A stretch of 12,399 bases of DNA, taken from Acidimicrobiales bacterium (lineage in GTDB: Bacteria > Actinomycetota > Acidimicrobiia > Acidimicrobiales > Aldehydirespiratoraceae). Positions 1 through 6,732 of this stretch are shown here, piece after piece (within the stretch, counting starts at the first letter, position 1; the number at the start of each line of letters is the position of its first letter). Under the pieces are notes generated by a model that searched no databases, was not told where the DNA came from, and saw only the letters and a program-made list of their open reading frames with translations. A program made the translations under genes and the position numbers. The DNA lies in the NCBI GenBank assembly GCA_021604885.1, contig BQJV01000046.1:1-12399 (forward strand). Reading direction: 5' to 3'.

Positions 1-350
1 CCGATACGCGCGAAAAGGAGCCGCAGGTAGTCGTAGACCTCGGTGACCGTGCCGACCGTGGACCGTGGGTTGCGCGACGCGCTCTTCTGATCGATCGAGA
101 TCGCCGGCGAAAGCCCTTCGATGAAGTCGACATCGGGCTTGTCCATCTGGCCGAGGAACTGACGGGCATACGCGCTCAGCGATTCGACGTAGCGGCGCTG
201 CCCCTCGGCGTAGATCGTGTCGAACGCGAGAGAACTCTTGCCCGAACCGGACAGCCCGGTGAACACGATGAGCTTGTCGCGCGGGAGCTCGAGGGAGACA
301 TCTCGAAGGTTGTGTTCGCGGGCGCCCTGGATGACGAGTCGATCGGCCAC
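1..350 (-). CDS. uvrA: UvrABC excinuclease subunit A, N-terminal part (gene runs off the left edge)
   Basis: UvrA is the ATP-dependent damage-recognition subunit of nucleotide excision repair; it loads UvrB at lesions. About 116 codons are visible. The protein starts VADRLVIQGAREHNLRDV, followed by the first ABC Walker A motif GLSGSGKSS at about residues 31-39 and the family-typical stretches YAEGQRRYVESLSAYARQFL and QMDKPDVDFIEGLSPAISI, then SRNPRSTVGTVTEVYDYLR. These match UvrA throughout. The start is fixed as GTG at 350: an in-frame TAG lies four codons upstream (360-362) and no other start codon lies between. The remaining roughly 800 residues, including zinc fingers and the second ATPase, lie outside the window. 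An SOS box sits 28 bases upstream of the start. uvrB lies upstream on the same strand, separated by one membrane-protein gene. Identity is secure. Confidence 0.97.
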   Translation of the reverse strand, partial: MADRLVIQGAREHNLRDVSLELPRDKLIVFTGLSGSGKSSLAFDTIYAEGQRRYVESLSAYARQFLGQMDKPDVDFIEGLSPAISIDQKSASRNPRSTVGTVTEVYDYLRLLFARI

Positions 351-356
351 GGCGGC

Positions 357-362
357 ACTCTA
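357..362 (-). promoter_or_regulatory. Candidate -10 element of uvrA (leaderless)
   Basis: On the minus strand TAGAGT is followed by six bases and then the GTG start of uvrA. It fits the actinobacterial TANNNT -10 consensus and would place the transcription start at or next to the start codon, giving a leaderless mRNA. No Shine-Dalgarno sequence is visible. The -35 region would overlap the SOS box at 378-391, which suits LexA repression. No convincing -35 hexamer is seen, so this is inference from position. Confidence 0.4.
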
Positions 363-377
363 GCGGGATACACGTGC

Positions 378-391
378 CGAACACGTGTTCG
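378..391. promoter_or_regulatory. LexA-binding SOS box upstream of uvrA
   Basis: CGAACACGTGTTCG is a perfect 14-base palindrome and an exact match to the CGAAC-N4-GTTCG form of the LexA box known from Gram-positive bacteria and actinobacteria. It lies in the short intergenic space between the stop of the upstream membrane-protein gene and the GTG start of uvrA, centred about 35 bases before that start. In that position bound LexA would block the promoter. uvrA is a classic SOS gene, so sequence and context agree. LexA binding itself is inferred. Confidence 0.85.
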
Positions 392-394
392 TTT

Positions 395-2083
395 TCAGGT
401 GTCGGCAGGGACCTGTGTCGAGACGAGCAGGGAGAGCCCGCTCACGAGCGGCACCCGGTCCTCGGCGACGACCTCCCAACCGGGCAGGACGATCGGTTCG
501 TCGCCCCGATCGTGCTGGACGAAGCCGATCTCGTCGACGCCGATCGTCGCCAGAGCGTCGGCGGCCTCGGCCCGCTCCTCCTCGCCGGTCGCGGCGAACC
601 ACTGCTCGTCGAGCACCAGTACGCCACCCTCCCGTGCGAGGTGCGGATCATGGAAGACGAGCACCGGCTCGTCGCGATCGGCCAGCGCCTGCACCGCGTC
701 GGCGAACCCGTGGGTGCGCTGCACCGTCCAGGCCACCCCGATCAGCGTGACCGCAGCGCCGGCGAAGGCAACCCGTCGAAGCACGATCCGCTCGCGCTCG
801 CTGCGGAGCACCACGGTCGCGAGCACCGTCAGGAGCGTGCCGGTCAGGAGGATGTAGCGACCACCCCACTGGGGGCCGGCCCCGCCCGTGTACTGCACCG
901 CCCACACCAACGGGAGCGAGCCGACTGCGATCGCGGCCACAAGTCGCTGATCGCCGGTGCCCCACCTACGGCCGAGCGCGAGTGCCGCAACCGGTGTGGT
1001 CGCGGCCAAACCGGGTACGAACGACATGCCACTCGCCGCGATGTCGGCCACGAGGAGCGCACCGATGGCGCCGACCACGAGAGCGATCGGGCGAACGGAG
1101 TCTCCATCCAGGTCGGCCCGTCGGCCGAGCTCCACGAGCCCACCGAGCAAGACGAGCGCGAGGACGAGATAGACCGCCTGGCTCCGGGCGAACGGCGAGG
1201 CGAGGGTCATCACGGCTTCCTCGGCGCGCAGGGCGAGGTCGCCACCCACGCGCGAGGCGGTGCCGGCCGAGCGCCCGGCTCGCCGGCTGTCGCCGATCAC
1301 CAGATCCTCGAGCACGGAGTTGGCGGCGAAGGCCGCGGCGAACCCGAGAAGCAGGGCGCCGCCCCGTGCCAGCGCTCCGAGGAGTCGGCCGCCGACGAGG
1401 AGGCGAGTGCCCAGCGCCGCCCCCGTCACGAAGCCGTAGACCAGCGCTTCCTGACGCATGGCGGCGGCGAGTCCGAAGAGAACGCCGACCACGACGGCGC
1501 CACGCGCCCGACCGTCCGGCTGCGAGGCGTCGAGGGCGAGCGCCACCGCCCAGACCATCAGCGCGACGCCGAGCGAGTGTTCCCAGAAGTCGAGCGCGTA
1601 GATGGTCAGCGGCGAGGCCGCGCCCACGATCCAGAAGGCGGCCGTGCCGTCCGCACCGAGCCGCCGAGCCAACGCCCGCGCCCCGAGCGCTGCGGCGACG
1701 GTACCGGCCACCGGTATGAGACCGGCCGCGACGGCACCGCCGAGCAGGTAGAGGGGCAGGGCCAGGAGGAGCATCGGCACCGTGGTGACGTTGACCCAGG
1801 TATCGCCGACCCGCGAGGTGCGGAACATCGGGTACAGCGACCCGTCGGGATCGACGTCGGCGGCCCAGTAGCCGAGGTCGGGCGACACGCCGCCGTTGCG
1901 TTCCATGGCCTCCAGCGTGGCGAGCTTGCCGCCGACGTCCGTCGACAGGAAACCCATCGGATGCGTGAGGAGAAGGAGGCTGATGAGCAGCGCCGCGAGG
2001 ACGAGCGCCGCGAGGTACGGGCGTTCGTACCAATGGGTCTCTTCGAGCGCGGGGGCCGGCGCGGGTCTCGTCGTGGTCGCCAC
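395..2083 (-). CDS. Polytopic membrane protein, probable GT-C-type glycosyltransferase
   Basis: This 562-residue protein has a short cytoplasmic N-terminus rich in Ala, Pro and Thr, then a first helix at about residues 23-45. A long outer loop follows, with an acidic residue directly after the helix (STDVGGKL, D49). About ten further hydrophobic segments come next, and a roughly 100-residue soluble C-terminal domain ends the protein. An Asp in the first extracytoplasmic loop plus this topology is typical of GT-C enzymes, which use polyprenyl-phosphate sugars. Other conserved-looking spots are FWEHSLG, RQEALVYG and PQWGGRY. The GTG start at 2083 is the earliest possible because an in-frame TAG lies three codons upstream. 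The gene begins 38 bases after the uvrB stop and ends just before the uvrA promoter, so it probably shares the uvrB transcript. Donor, acceptor and pathway cannot be told. A non-enzymatic membrane protein is possible. Confidence 0.7.
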   Translation of the reverse strand: MATTTRPAPAPALEETHWYERPYLAALVLAALLISLLLLTHPMGFLSTDVGGKLATLEAMERNGGVSPDLGYWAADVDPDGSLYPMFRTSRVGDTWVNVTTVPMLLLALPLYLLGGAVAAGLIPVAGTVAAALGARALARRLGADGTAAFWIVGAASPLTIYALDFWEHSLGVALMVWAVALALDASQPDGRARGAVVVGVLFGLAAAMRQEALVYGFVTGAALGTRLLVGGRLLGALARGGALLLGFAAAFAANSVLEDLVIGDSRRAGRSAGTASRVGGDLALRAEEAVMTLASPFARSQAVYLVLALVLLGGLVELGRRADLDGDSVRPIALVVGAIGALLVADIAASGMSFVPGLAATTPVAALALGRRWGTGDQRLVAAIAVGSLPLVWAVQYTGGAGPQWGGRYILLTGTLLTVLATVVLRSERERIVLRRVAFAGAAVTLIGVAWTVQRTHGFADAVQALADRDEPVLVFHDPHLAREGGVLVLDEQWFAATGEEERAEAADALATIGVDEIGFVQHDRGDEPIVLPGWEVVAEDRVPLVSGLSLLVSTQVPADT

Positions 2084-2121
2084 GCCCCCCTATCGGCCGC
2101 GATCGACCCCAGTGGAGGCGG

Positions 2122-4167
2122 TCAGCGCATCTCGCGCAGTTCGCGCTTCAGGTCCTTGATCTCGTCGCGCAGACGCGCCGCGTATTCGAAGCGAAGGTCG
2201 ACGGCGGCGTCGCGCATCTCCTGCTCGAGCGTGCGGATCAGTCGCTCGAGCTCGTCCTCGGGCAGGTCGCTGAGGTCCTCGGTTGCCCGTCGTTTGGCGC
2301 CGAGTTCGCTCAGTGCCTCCGGGACCGGTGCTCGATCCTCCGCCGGCCGGATCATCGACAGGATGTCGGTGATCTCCTTGCGGATCGAGGTCGGATCGAT
2401 GCCGTGCTCCTCGTTGTAGCGCTCCTGCACCCCACGGCGGCGCATCGTCTCCGAGATCGCTCGCTGCATCGAGTCCGTCATCTGGTCGGCGTACATGACC
2501 ACCTGGCCGGCGACGTTACGAGCGGCGCGGCCGATCATCTGGATGAGTGAGGTCTCGCTGCGGAGAAAGCCCTCCTTGTCCGCATCGAGGATCGCGACGA
2601 GGGACACCTCGGGGAGGTCGAGGCCCTCACGGAGGAGGTTGATGCCGACGAGCACATCGAACTCCCCGAGCCGCAGATCCCGCAGGATCTCGATCCGCTG
2701 GATGGTGTCGACCTCGCTGTGGAGGTAGCGGACCCGCACGCCGAGCTCGAGCAGGTAGTCGGTGAGGTCCTCCGCCATCTTCTTGGTGAGGGTGGTGACC
2801 AGCACCCGCTCGTTCTTGTCGACGCGGCCCTGGATCAGCTCCTGAAGGTCGTCGATCTGGCCCTTCGTGGGCTTGACGATCACTTCCGGGTCGATGAGAC
2901 CCGTCGGTCGGACGATCTGCTCGACAACCTGACTCGATCGCTCCAACTCATAGGCACCGGGCGTGGCCGACAGGAACACGACCTGGTTCAGTCGCTCCAT
3001 GACCTCCTCGAACCGCAGCGGACGATTGTCGGCCGCGGACGGGAGGCGGAACCCGTGTTCGATGAGGGTGGACTTGCGGCTGCGGTCGCCCTCGTACTGG
3101 CCGTGGAGCTGGGGGACGGCGACATGGCTCTCGTCGATGACCATGAGCCAGTCCTCCGGGAAGTAGTCGAGCAGTGTGTAGGGCGCCTCGCCCGGGCTGC
3201 GACCGTCGATCGGACCCGAGTAGTTCTCGATGCCGTTGCAGTAGCCGAGCTCCTGCATCATCTCGAGGTCGTACTCGGTGCGCATCCGGAGGCGCTGCGC
3301 CTCGAGCAGCTTGCCCTCCTTCTCGAACTGCTGGAGCTGATCGGCGAGCTCGACCTCGATCCGCTTGACCGCCGCCTGCATCCGCTCCTCGCTGGTCGCG
3401 TAGTGCGTCGCCGGGAAGATCACCAGATCGTCCAGCGTCTCGATGCGTTCACCCGTGAGCGGATCGACCACGGTGATCTGCTCGACCTCGTCGCCGAACA
3501 GCTCGATGCGCACGGCGGTCTCGTCATACGCCGGATGGATCTCGATCGTGTCGCCCCGGACGCGGAACTTGCCGCGGACGAGGTTCATGTCGTTGCGTTC
3601 GTACTGCAGGTCGACCAGGCGGCGCAGGATCGACCGCTGGTCGTGCTCCTCGCCCTTGTGGACCACGAGCAGCTGGGTCTCGTACTCCTCCGGTGAACCG
3701 AGGCCGTAGATGCAGGACACGGAGGCCACGACGATCGTGTCGCGGCGCGTGAGCAGCGAGGAGGTGGCCGAGTGCCGCAGGCGATCGATCTCGTCGTTCA
3801 CCGACGAGTCCTTCTCGATGTAAGTGTCGCTCGAGGGCATGTAGGCCTCGGGCTGGTAGTAGTCGTAGTACGACACGAAGTACTCGACCCGGTTGTCGGG
3901 GAAGAACTCCTTCAGCTCGTTGGCGAGCTGCGCCGCGAGGGACTTGTTGGGGGCCAGGACGAGTGTCGGCCGCTGCACCTTCTCGATCGTCCATGCGATC
4001 GTGGCGCTCTTGCCGGAGCCGGTGATGCCGAGCAGCGTCTGGAAGCGCTCGCCGTCGTCGATCCCGGCGGCGAGTGCCTCGATGGCGGCCGGCTGGTCGC
4101 CCGCCGGGGTGAAGTCGGAGACGACCTTGAGCGGGATGCGGTCAGAGGGAACGGTCACCGGTGCCAT
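2122..4167 (-). CDS. uvrB: UvrABC excinuclease subunit B
   Basis: UvrB is the helicase-like subunit of nucleotide excision repair that verifies damage after delivery by UvrA and recruits UvrC for incision. The 681 residues are full length for the family. Visible in order are the Q-motif-like FTPAGDQPAAI (19-29), Walker A GITGSGKS (47-54), the DNA-clamping beta-hairpin region YYDYYQPEAYMPSSDTYIEKD (100-120), IDESHV near 345, FLSATPG, the helicase motifs around GINLLREGLDLPEV and MIGRAARN, and the C-terminal UVR domain in the last 40 residues, which contacts UvrC. Walker A with KSAT, rather than KTFT, is usual in actinobacteria. ATG at 4167 is 38 bases from the divergent stalk-protein gene. No SOS box was seen upstream, unlike uvrA. 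Function is secure. Confidence 0.98.
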   Translation of the reverse strand: MAPVTVPSDRIPLKVVSDFTPAGDQPAAIEALAAGIDDGERFQTLLGITGSGKSATIAWTIEKVQRPTLVLAPNKSLAAQLANELKEFFPDNRVEYFVSYYDYYQPEAYMPSSDTYIEKDSSVNDEIDRLRHSATSSLLTRRDTIVVASVSCIYGLGSPEEYETQLLVVHKGEEHDQRSILRRLVDLQYERNDMNLVRGKFRVRGDTIEIHPAYDETAVRIELFGDEVEQITVVDPLTGERIETLDDLVIFPATHYATSEERMQAAVKRIEVELADQLQQFEKEGKLLEAQRLRMRTEYDLEMMQELGYCNGIENYSGPIDGRSPGEAPYTLLDYFPEDWLMVIDESHVAVPQLHGQYEGDRSRKSTLIEHGFRLPSAADNRPLRFEEVMERLNQVVFLSATPGAYELERSSQVVEQIVRPTGLIDPEVIVKPTKGQIDDLQELIQGRVDKNERVLVTTLTKKMAEDLTDYLLELGVRVRYLHSEVDTIQRIEILRDLRLGEFDVLVGINLLREGLDLPEVSLVAILDADKEGFLRSETSLIQMIGRAARNVAGQVVMYADQMTDSMQRAISETMRRRGVQERYNEEHGIDPTSIRKEITDILSMIRPAEDRAPVPEALSELGAKRRATEDLSDLPEDELERLIRTLEQEMRDAAVDLRFEYAARLRDEIKDLKRELREMR

Positions 4168-4173
4168 CCCGAC

Positions 4174-4179
4174 AACCTA
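4174..4179 (-). promoter_or_regulatory. Candidate -10 element of uvrB (leaderless)
   Basis: TAGGTT on the minus strand is followed by six bases and the ATG of uvrB, the same geometry as at uvrA. It fits TANNNT and would give a leaderless transcript. No Shine-Dalgarno sequence precedes the start and the intergenic space is only 38 bases. No good -35 hexamer is visible. Confidence 0.35.
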
Positions 4180-4205
4180 CCGAGAGGGTGTGACAGGCTG
4201 CGCAG

Positions 4206-4958
4206 ATGTCACGTCGTGAACAGATCCTGCTGGCGATCGTCGTGTTGTTGATCGGCATCCTGCTCGGCCTGCTGTTCGCGTCCTTCGGCGACGACGACGG
4301 GGACGACACCGAGGCGGGCGACGACACGACCACCACCACGACGACCACGACCACCACCACGGAGGCTCCGACGACCTCGGAGTCGACGACCACCACGTCG
4401 ACGACCACGAGCACCACGACCACCAGCACCACCACGACGACCACGACGACGGAGCCCCCTCCCCCGCCGCCGGTGGCCAACGCCACGAACGGCGAGATCC
4501 TGGGGCTGCCGCTCGGCACCGCGGCCGACACCGTGATCGACGCCATGACCACGATCTATGGCGCGCCCGACGGCGACACGGGGTGGAACGTCGGCTGCCC
4601 GCTCGACGGTGGCACCGAGGACGACGAACGTCGCATCTCGTGGGGCAACCTGCGGATCCGGTTCTTCCGTGACGACGACGGCGAGGTCCTGGCCGGCTGG
4701 GGATACCAGCGCGGTGCAGCCGGGTTCTTCGATCCCGAGGGCCCGACGCCGGACGACATCGTGATGGACGACGGTGTGGCCTGGAACCAGACCATCGGGG
4801 TCGTCGCCGACGCCGTCGGAGGGACCACCCAGATCGCCCCCGAGTTCCCGCTCGTGTTCGTCAGCCACGCCGGCGAAGGCGACTACCGGGCCCGGGCCGA
4901 CAACGTCGACGCCCCCATGGACTATGTCGGCTACCGAGCCTTCGACATCTGCGAGTGA
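4206..4958 (+). CDS. Membrane-anchored Thr-rich stalk protein with unknown C-terminal domain
   Basis: I do not recognise a named family. The 250-residue protein starts MSRREQ, followed by one hydrophobic helix at about 7-27 that could be a membrane anchor or uncleaved signal. An acidic patch (DDDGDDTEAGDD) comes next, then an almost pure Thr/Ser linker at 41-82 and a six-proline run at 84-89. The C-terminal domain (about 95-250) has two cysteines, C131 and C249, that could form a disulfide outside the cell. It contains GLPLGTAADTVIDAM and VAWNQTIGVVADAVGG, which look alike and hint at a two-fold repeated fold. The linker resembles a glycosylated cell-wall-spanning stalk. It is the only plus-strand gene here, divergent from uvrB and convergent with coaE. 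No Shine-Dalgarno is seen; CAGGCT lies six bases before the ATG. That it is a real gene is supported by the coherent topology. Confidence 0.8.
   Translation: MSRREQILLAIVVLLIGILLGLLFASFGDDDGDDTEAGDDTTTTTTTTTTTTEAPTTSESTTTTSTTTSTTTTSTTTTTTTTEPPPPPPVANATNGEILGLPLGTAADTVIDAMTTIYGAPDGDTGWNVGCPLDGGTEDDERRISWGNLRIRFFRDDDGEVLAGWGYQRGAAGFFDPEGPTPDDIVMDDGVAWNQTIGVVADAVGGTTQIAPEFPLVFVSHAGEGDYRARADNVDAPMDYVGYRAFDICE
4326..4451 (+). repeat. Low-complexity ACC/ACG tract coding for the Thr-rich linker
   Basis: This stretch is built almost wholly of ACC and ACG codons in irregular alternation, with a few AGC/TCG (Ser), GAG, GCT and CCG codons. It codes a run of 12 Thr followed by shorter runs broken by Ser and Glu. 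Such DNA is prone to replication slippage in units of three, which would change linker length without breaking the frame. Confidence 0.85.
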
Positions 4959-4963
4959 TTTGT

Positions 4964-4984
4964 AGCGGGGGTCTGACCCCCGCT
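4964..4984. terminator. Hairpin between convergent genes, probable bidirectional terminator
   Basis: A perfect inverted repeat has arms AGCGGGGGT (4964-4972) and ACCCCCGCT (4976-4984) with loop CTG. It lies five bases after the stalk-gene stop and four bases before the coaE stop, so it sits exactly between two convergent genes. No clear T-tract follows on either strand, so efficient Rho-independent termination is not certain. Its core GGGGTCTGACCCC is self-complementary and could also be a dispersed repeat. Confidence 0.6.
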
Positions 4985-4988
4985 TCAC

Positions 4989-5612
4989 CTAGGCGGGGTG
5001 CGGGAGCGTCATGATCCAGGACCAGACGAAGCGGATCTGCGGCTCGAGGTCCTCGAGCGTGCCCGAGTTGTCGATCACACGGTCGGCCACCGCCCGGCGG
5101 GCTTCGCGGCTCGCCTGATTGGCGATGCGGGCCCGGGCGTCGGCTCGACTGAACCCCCGATACTTCACCAGCCGCTTCACCGCGAGAGCAGGGTCGATGT
5201 CGACCACGATGATGCCACCGAGGTTCGAGTACTGGTCGGCGATGGACTGCCCATCGGCCCGTACCAGCAGCGGGATGTCGAGGATGACCACCGCGTCGGT
5301 GCCCTCGACCGCCTTGCGTCGCTCCACCATCGCCTTCCCGACTGCCGGATGGACGATGTCGTTGAGCGCCTTGAGCTCGTCCTCGTCGCTGAAGGCGATG
5401 TCGGCGACCTTGGCGCGGTCGAGCGTGCCGTCCTTCGCGACGATCTTCTTCCCCCATCGCTCGACCATCGCGTCGAAGACGGGCTGACCAGGCTCCTGGA
5501 GCTCGCGGACGATGCGGTCCGCGTCGATGAGCACTGCGCCCCGCTCGACGAGCGCATCGGCCACCGTCGACTTGCCGCTTCCGATCCCGCCCGTCAGTCC
5601 GATCTCGATCAC
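4989..5612 (-). CDS. coaE: Dephospho-CoA kinase
   Basis: CoaE phosphorylates the 3'-hydroxyl of dephospho-CoA with ATP, the last step of coenzyme A synthesis, in the cytoplasm. The 207 residues are the usual length for the stand-alone enzyme. Walker A GGIGSGKS occupies 8-15, followed by IDADRIVREL (29-38) with the conserved acidic residue D32. Further on are NDIVHP, ILDIPLL, the lid-like segment YRGFSRADARARI and VIDNSG near 165. All are typical of CoaE. The start is GTG at 5612. It lies 18 bases downstream of the flp pilin stop on the same strand and may be read from that transcript, but TACCGT at 5620-5625, seven bases before the start, could be its own -10. No Shine-Dalgarno is obvious. 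In mycobacteria coaE is followed by uvrB and uvrA, as here. Confidence 0.97.
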   Translation of the reverse strand: MIEIGLTGGIGSGKSTVADALVERGAVLIDADRIVRELQEPGQPVFDAMVERWGKKIVAKDGTLDRAKVADIAFSDEDELKALNDIVHPAVGKAMVERRKAVEGTDAVVILDIPLLVRADGQSIADQYSNLGGIIVVDIDPALAVKRLVKYRGFSRADARARIANQASREARRAVADRVIDNSGTLEDLEPQIRFVWSWIMTLPHPA

Positions 5613-5630
5613 GGCCGGGACGGTAGTCGC

Positions 5631-5855
5631 TCAGGGGCTGAAGTTGCCCCCCTGGGCGGACACCACTCGACTCGCCGAGTCGTTGACATTGCCGGTGAGG
5701 GTCTCGCCGAAGGCGGAGACGCCCGCGAGCGCCACCAGCAGGATCAGCGAGATCATCAGGACGTACTCCACCATCGACGCACCGCGCTCAGCGCCGGATT
5801 CCTGGGGGCTGTGTCGGTTCATGAGGGTGGACTCCCGCTCGAACTGGTCGGTCAC
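5631..5855 (-). CDS. flp: Flp-family type IVb prepilin
   Basis: This is the small major-subunit type of the Tad pilus. The 74-residue product has a hydrophilic leader ending in ERG, then ASMVEY and a continuous hydrophobic helix (about 28-48). Cleavage by prepilin peptidase after G25 would put Glu at +5 and Tyr at +6, the hallmark Flp motif, and leave a mature pilin of 49 residues. The tail NVNDSASRVVSAQGGNFSP contains two N-x-S sequons (N58 and N71, the latter followed by Pro). The start given is GTG at 5855, preceded by GAGGGTG a few bases upstream. ATG at 5822, giving a 63-residue precursor, is a real alternative. TadB and TadC are encoded about 4.3 kb upstream on the same strand. The gene is preceded by the terminator of the response-regulator gene, so it probably has its own promoter. 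Confidence 0.93.
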   Translation of the reverse strand: MTDQFERESTLMNRHSPQESGAERGASMVEYVLMISLILLVALAGVSAFGETLTGNVNDSASRVVSAQGGNFSP

Positions 5856-5971
5856 TCGTCACCCTCAGTTTCGTCACTGGGGCATACGGCCTCGATGGCC
5901 CATTCGACCCAACGCGCAGGACTCGCGTCCCACGACCCGTGCCGAACGACCCAGGACCCGAAAACGGCGAA

Positions 5972-5989
5972 ACCGCCCCGAAGGGCGGT
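5972..5989 (-). terminator. Rho-independent terminator after the response-regulator gene
   Basis: On the minus strand ACCGCCC, loop TTCG and GGGCGGT form a perfect 7-base-pair stem closed by a stable UUCG-type tetraloop, followed by TTTCGCCGTTTT. It starts 46 bases after the stop of the response-regulator gene. It should end the sensor-kinase/regulator transcript and separate it from flp. Confidence 0.8.
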
Positions 5990-6035
5990 CCCGCGACACG
6001 TTCGTGGAGAGGAGGGAGAGCTCCTGCTCGAGGCG

Positions 6036-6680
6036 CTACTCCAGGGAGACGATGCCCATGCGCACAGCCTGGAGCACGGCCTGCGTGCGATCCCGGGCGT
6101 CGAGCTTCTGGTAGATCGAGGCCAGGTGGTTCTTCACCGTCTTCTGGCTGATGTACATCTGTTCGGCGACCTCCGACGTGGAGCAGCCGTCGGCGATGAG
6201 CTGGAGGACTTCCTCTTCCCGCTTCGTGACCACACGGTCCTCACGGGTCGGGGCCTGATCGAGCTTGCGGACTTCGTCGAGCATGGAGGCGGCGAGTTGG
6301 GGTGAGAGGGCGGTGTCGCCGTTGGAGGCCATGCGGACGGCGTCCGCGATCTCCTCGGTCGAGCAGTCCTTGACGAGATAGCCGCAGGCACCGGCACGAA
6401 TGGCATTGGCGAGGACGTCCTGGTCGGCGTGCATCGTCAGCATGACGACCTTGGTGCCGGGAACGGCCATGCGGACCTGGCGGCAGGCCTCTACACCGTC
6501 CATCTCCGGCATGGACACGTCCATCAGGACGACGTCCGGCGTCAGCGAGTACGCCATGTTGACGGCTTCCACGCCATCTCGGGCCTCCCCGACAACGTCA
6601 AAGCCATGCTCGGACATCGAACGGCTGAGTCCCTCCCGGAGCATCCGGTGGTCATCAGCGAGCATCAATCGAATGGTCAT
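6036..6680 (-). CDS. NarL/FixJ-family response regulator
   Basis: This is a DNA-binding two-component regulator. With the start at ATG 6680 it has 214 residues, normal for the family. The receiver domain (about 3-118) shows acidic residues D9 and D10, phospho-acceptor D54 in LMDVSMPEMDG, T82 in LTMHAD and K104 in YLVKD. The C-terminal LuxR-type helix-turn-helix (about 150-212) has TKREEEVLQLIADG and SEVAEQMYISQKTVKNHL. An upstream in-frame ATG at 6725 would add 15 residues with no family counterpart, and a TTGACA lies right in front of it, so I prefer 6680. A GAGG about 12 bases before 6680 is a weak ribosome site. The neighbouring histidine kinase gene is its evident partner. Targets are unknown; the pilus genes around it are the natural guess. 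Confidence 0.95.
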   Translation of the reverse strand: MTIRLMLADDHRMLREGLSRSMSEHGFDVVGEARDGVEAVNMAYSLTPDVVLMDVSMPEMDGVEACRQVRMAVPGTKVVMLTMHADQDVLANAIRAGACGYLVKDCSTEEIADAVRMASNGDTALSPQLAASMLDEVRKLDQAPTREDRVVTKREEEVLQLIADGCSTSEVAEQMYISQKTVKNHLASIYQKLDARDRTQAVLQAVRMGIVSLE

Positions 6681-6732
6681 CGTGCCTGATTTCCTCGATA
6701 CGTCGGCGACCAGGGTGGTCGCCATGTGTCAA

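Noticed and set aside
371..387. Two CACGTG hexamers near the uvrA promoter
   Set aside because: One is the core of the SOS box and the other may be chance in GC-rich DNA. No bacterial regulator can be assigned.
374..2419. A 681-codon plus-strand open frame opposite the membrane-protein gene
   Set aside because: It is the antisense of a well-supported membrane protein, is very rich in Arg, Glu, Gly and His with no domains, and results from high GC depriving the opposite strand of stops.
2719..3696. A 325-codon plus-strand open frame opposite uvrB
   Set aside because: uvrB is certain on the minus strand. The antisense product is a Leu/Val/Asp-rich shadow with no recognisable motif.
3983..4030. 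Walker A of UvrB reads GITGSGKSAT rather than GVTGSGKTFT
   Set aside because: The KSAT form is normal for actinobacterial UvrB, for example in mycobacteria, so it is a lineage marker and not an anomaly.
4209..4988. Minus-strand open frames opposite the Thr-rich gene, including a Val-rich one
   Set aside because: They mirror the ACC/ACG repeat as GGT/CGT or GTC/GTG codons. The plus-strand frame has a coherent anchor, linker and domain plan, the minus ones do not.
6681..6725. A 15-residue N-terminal extension of the response regulator from the ATG at 6725
   Set aside because: The receiver domain starts at the ATG at 6680 as in the family, and the extension has no family counterpart and overlaps a likely promoter region.
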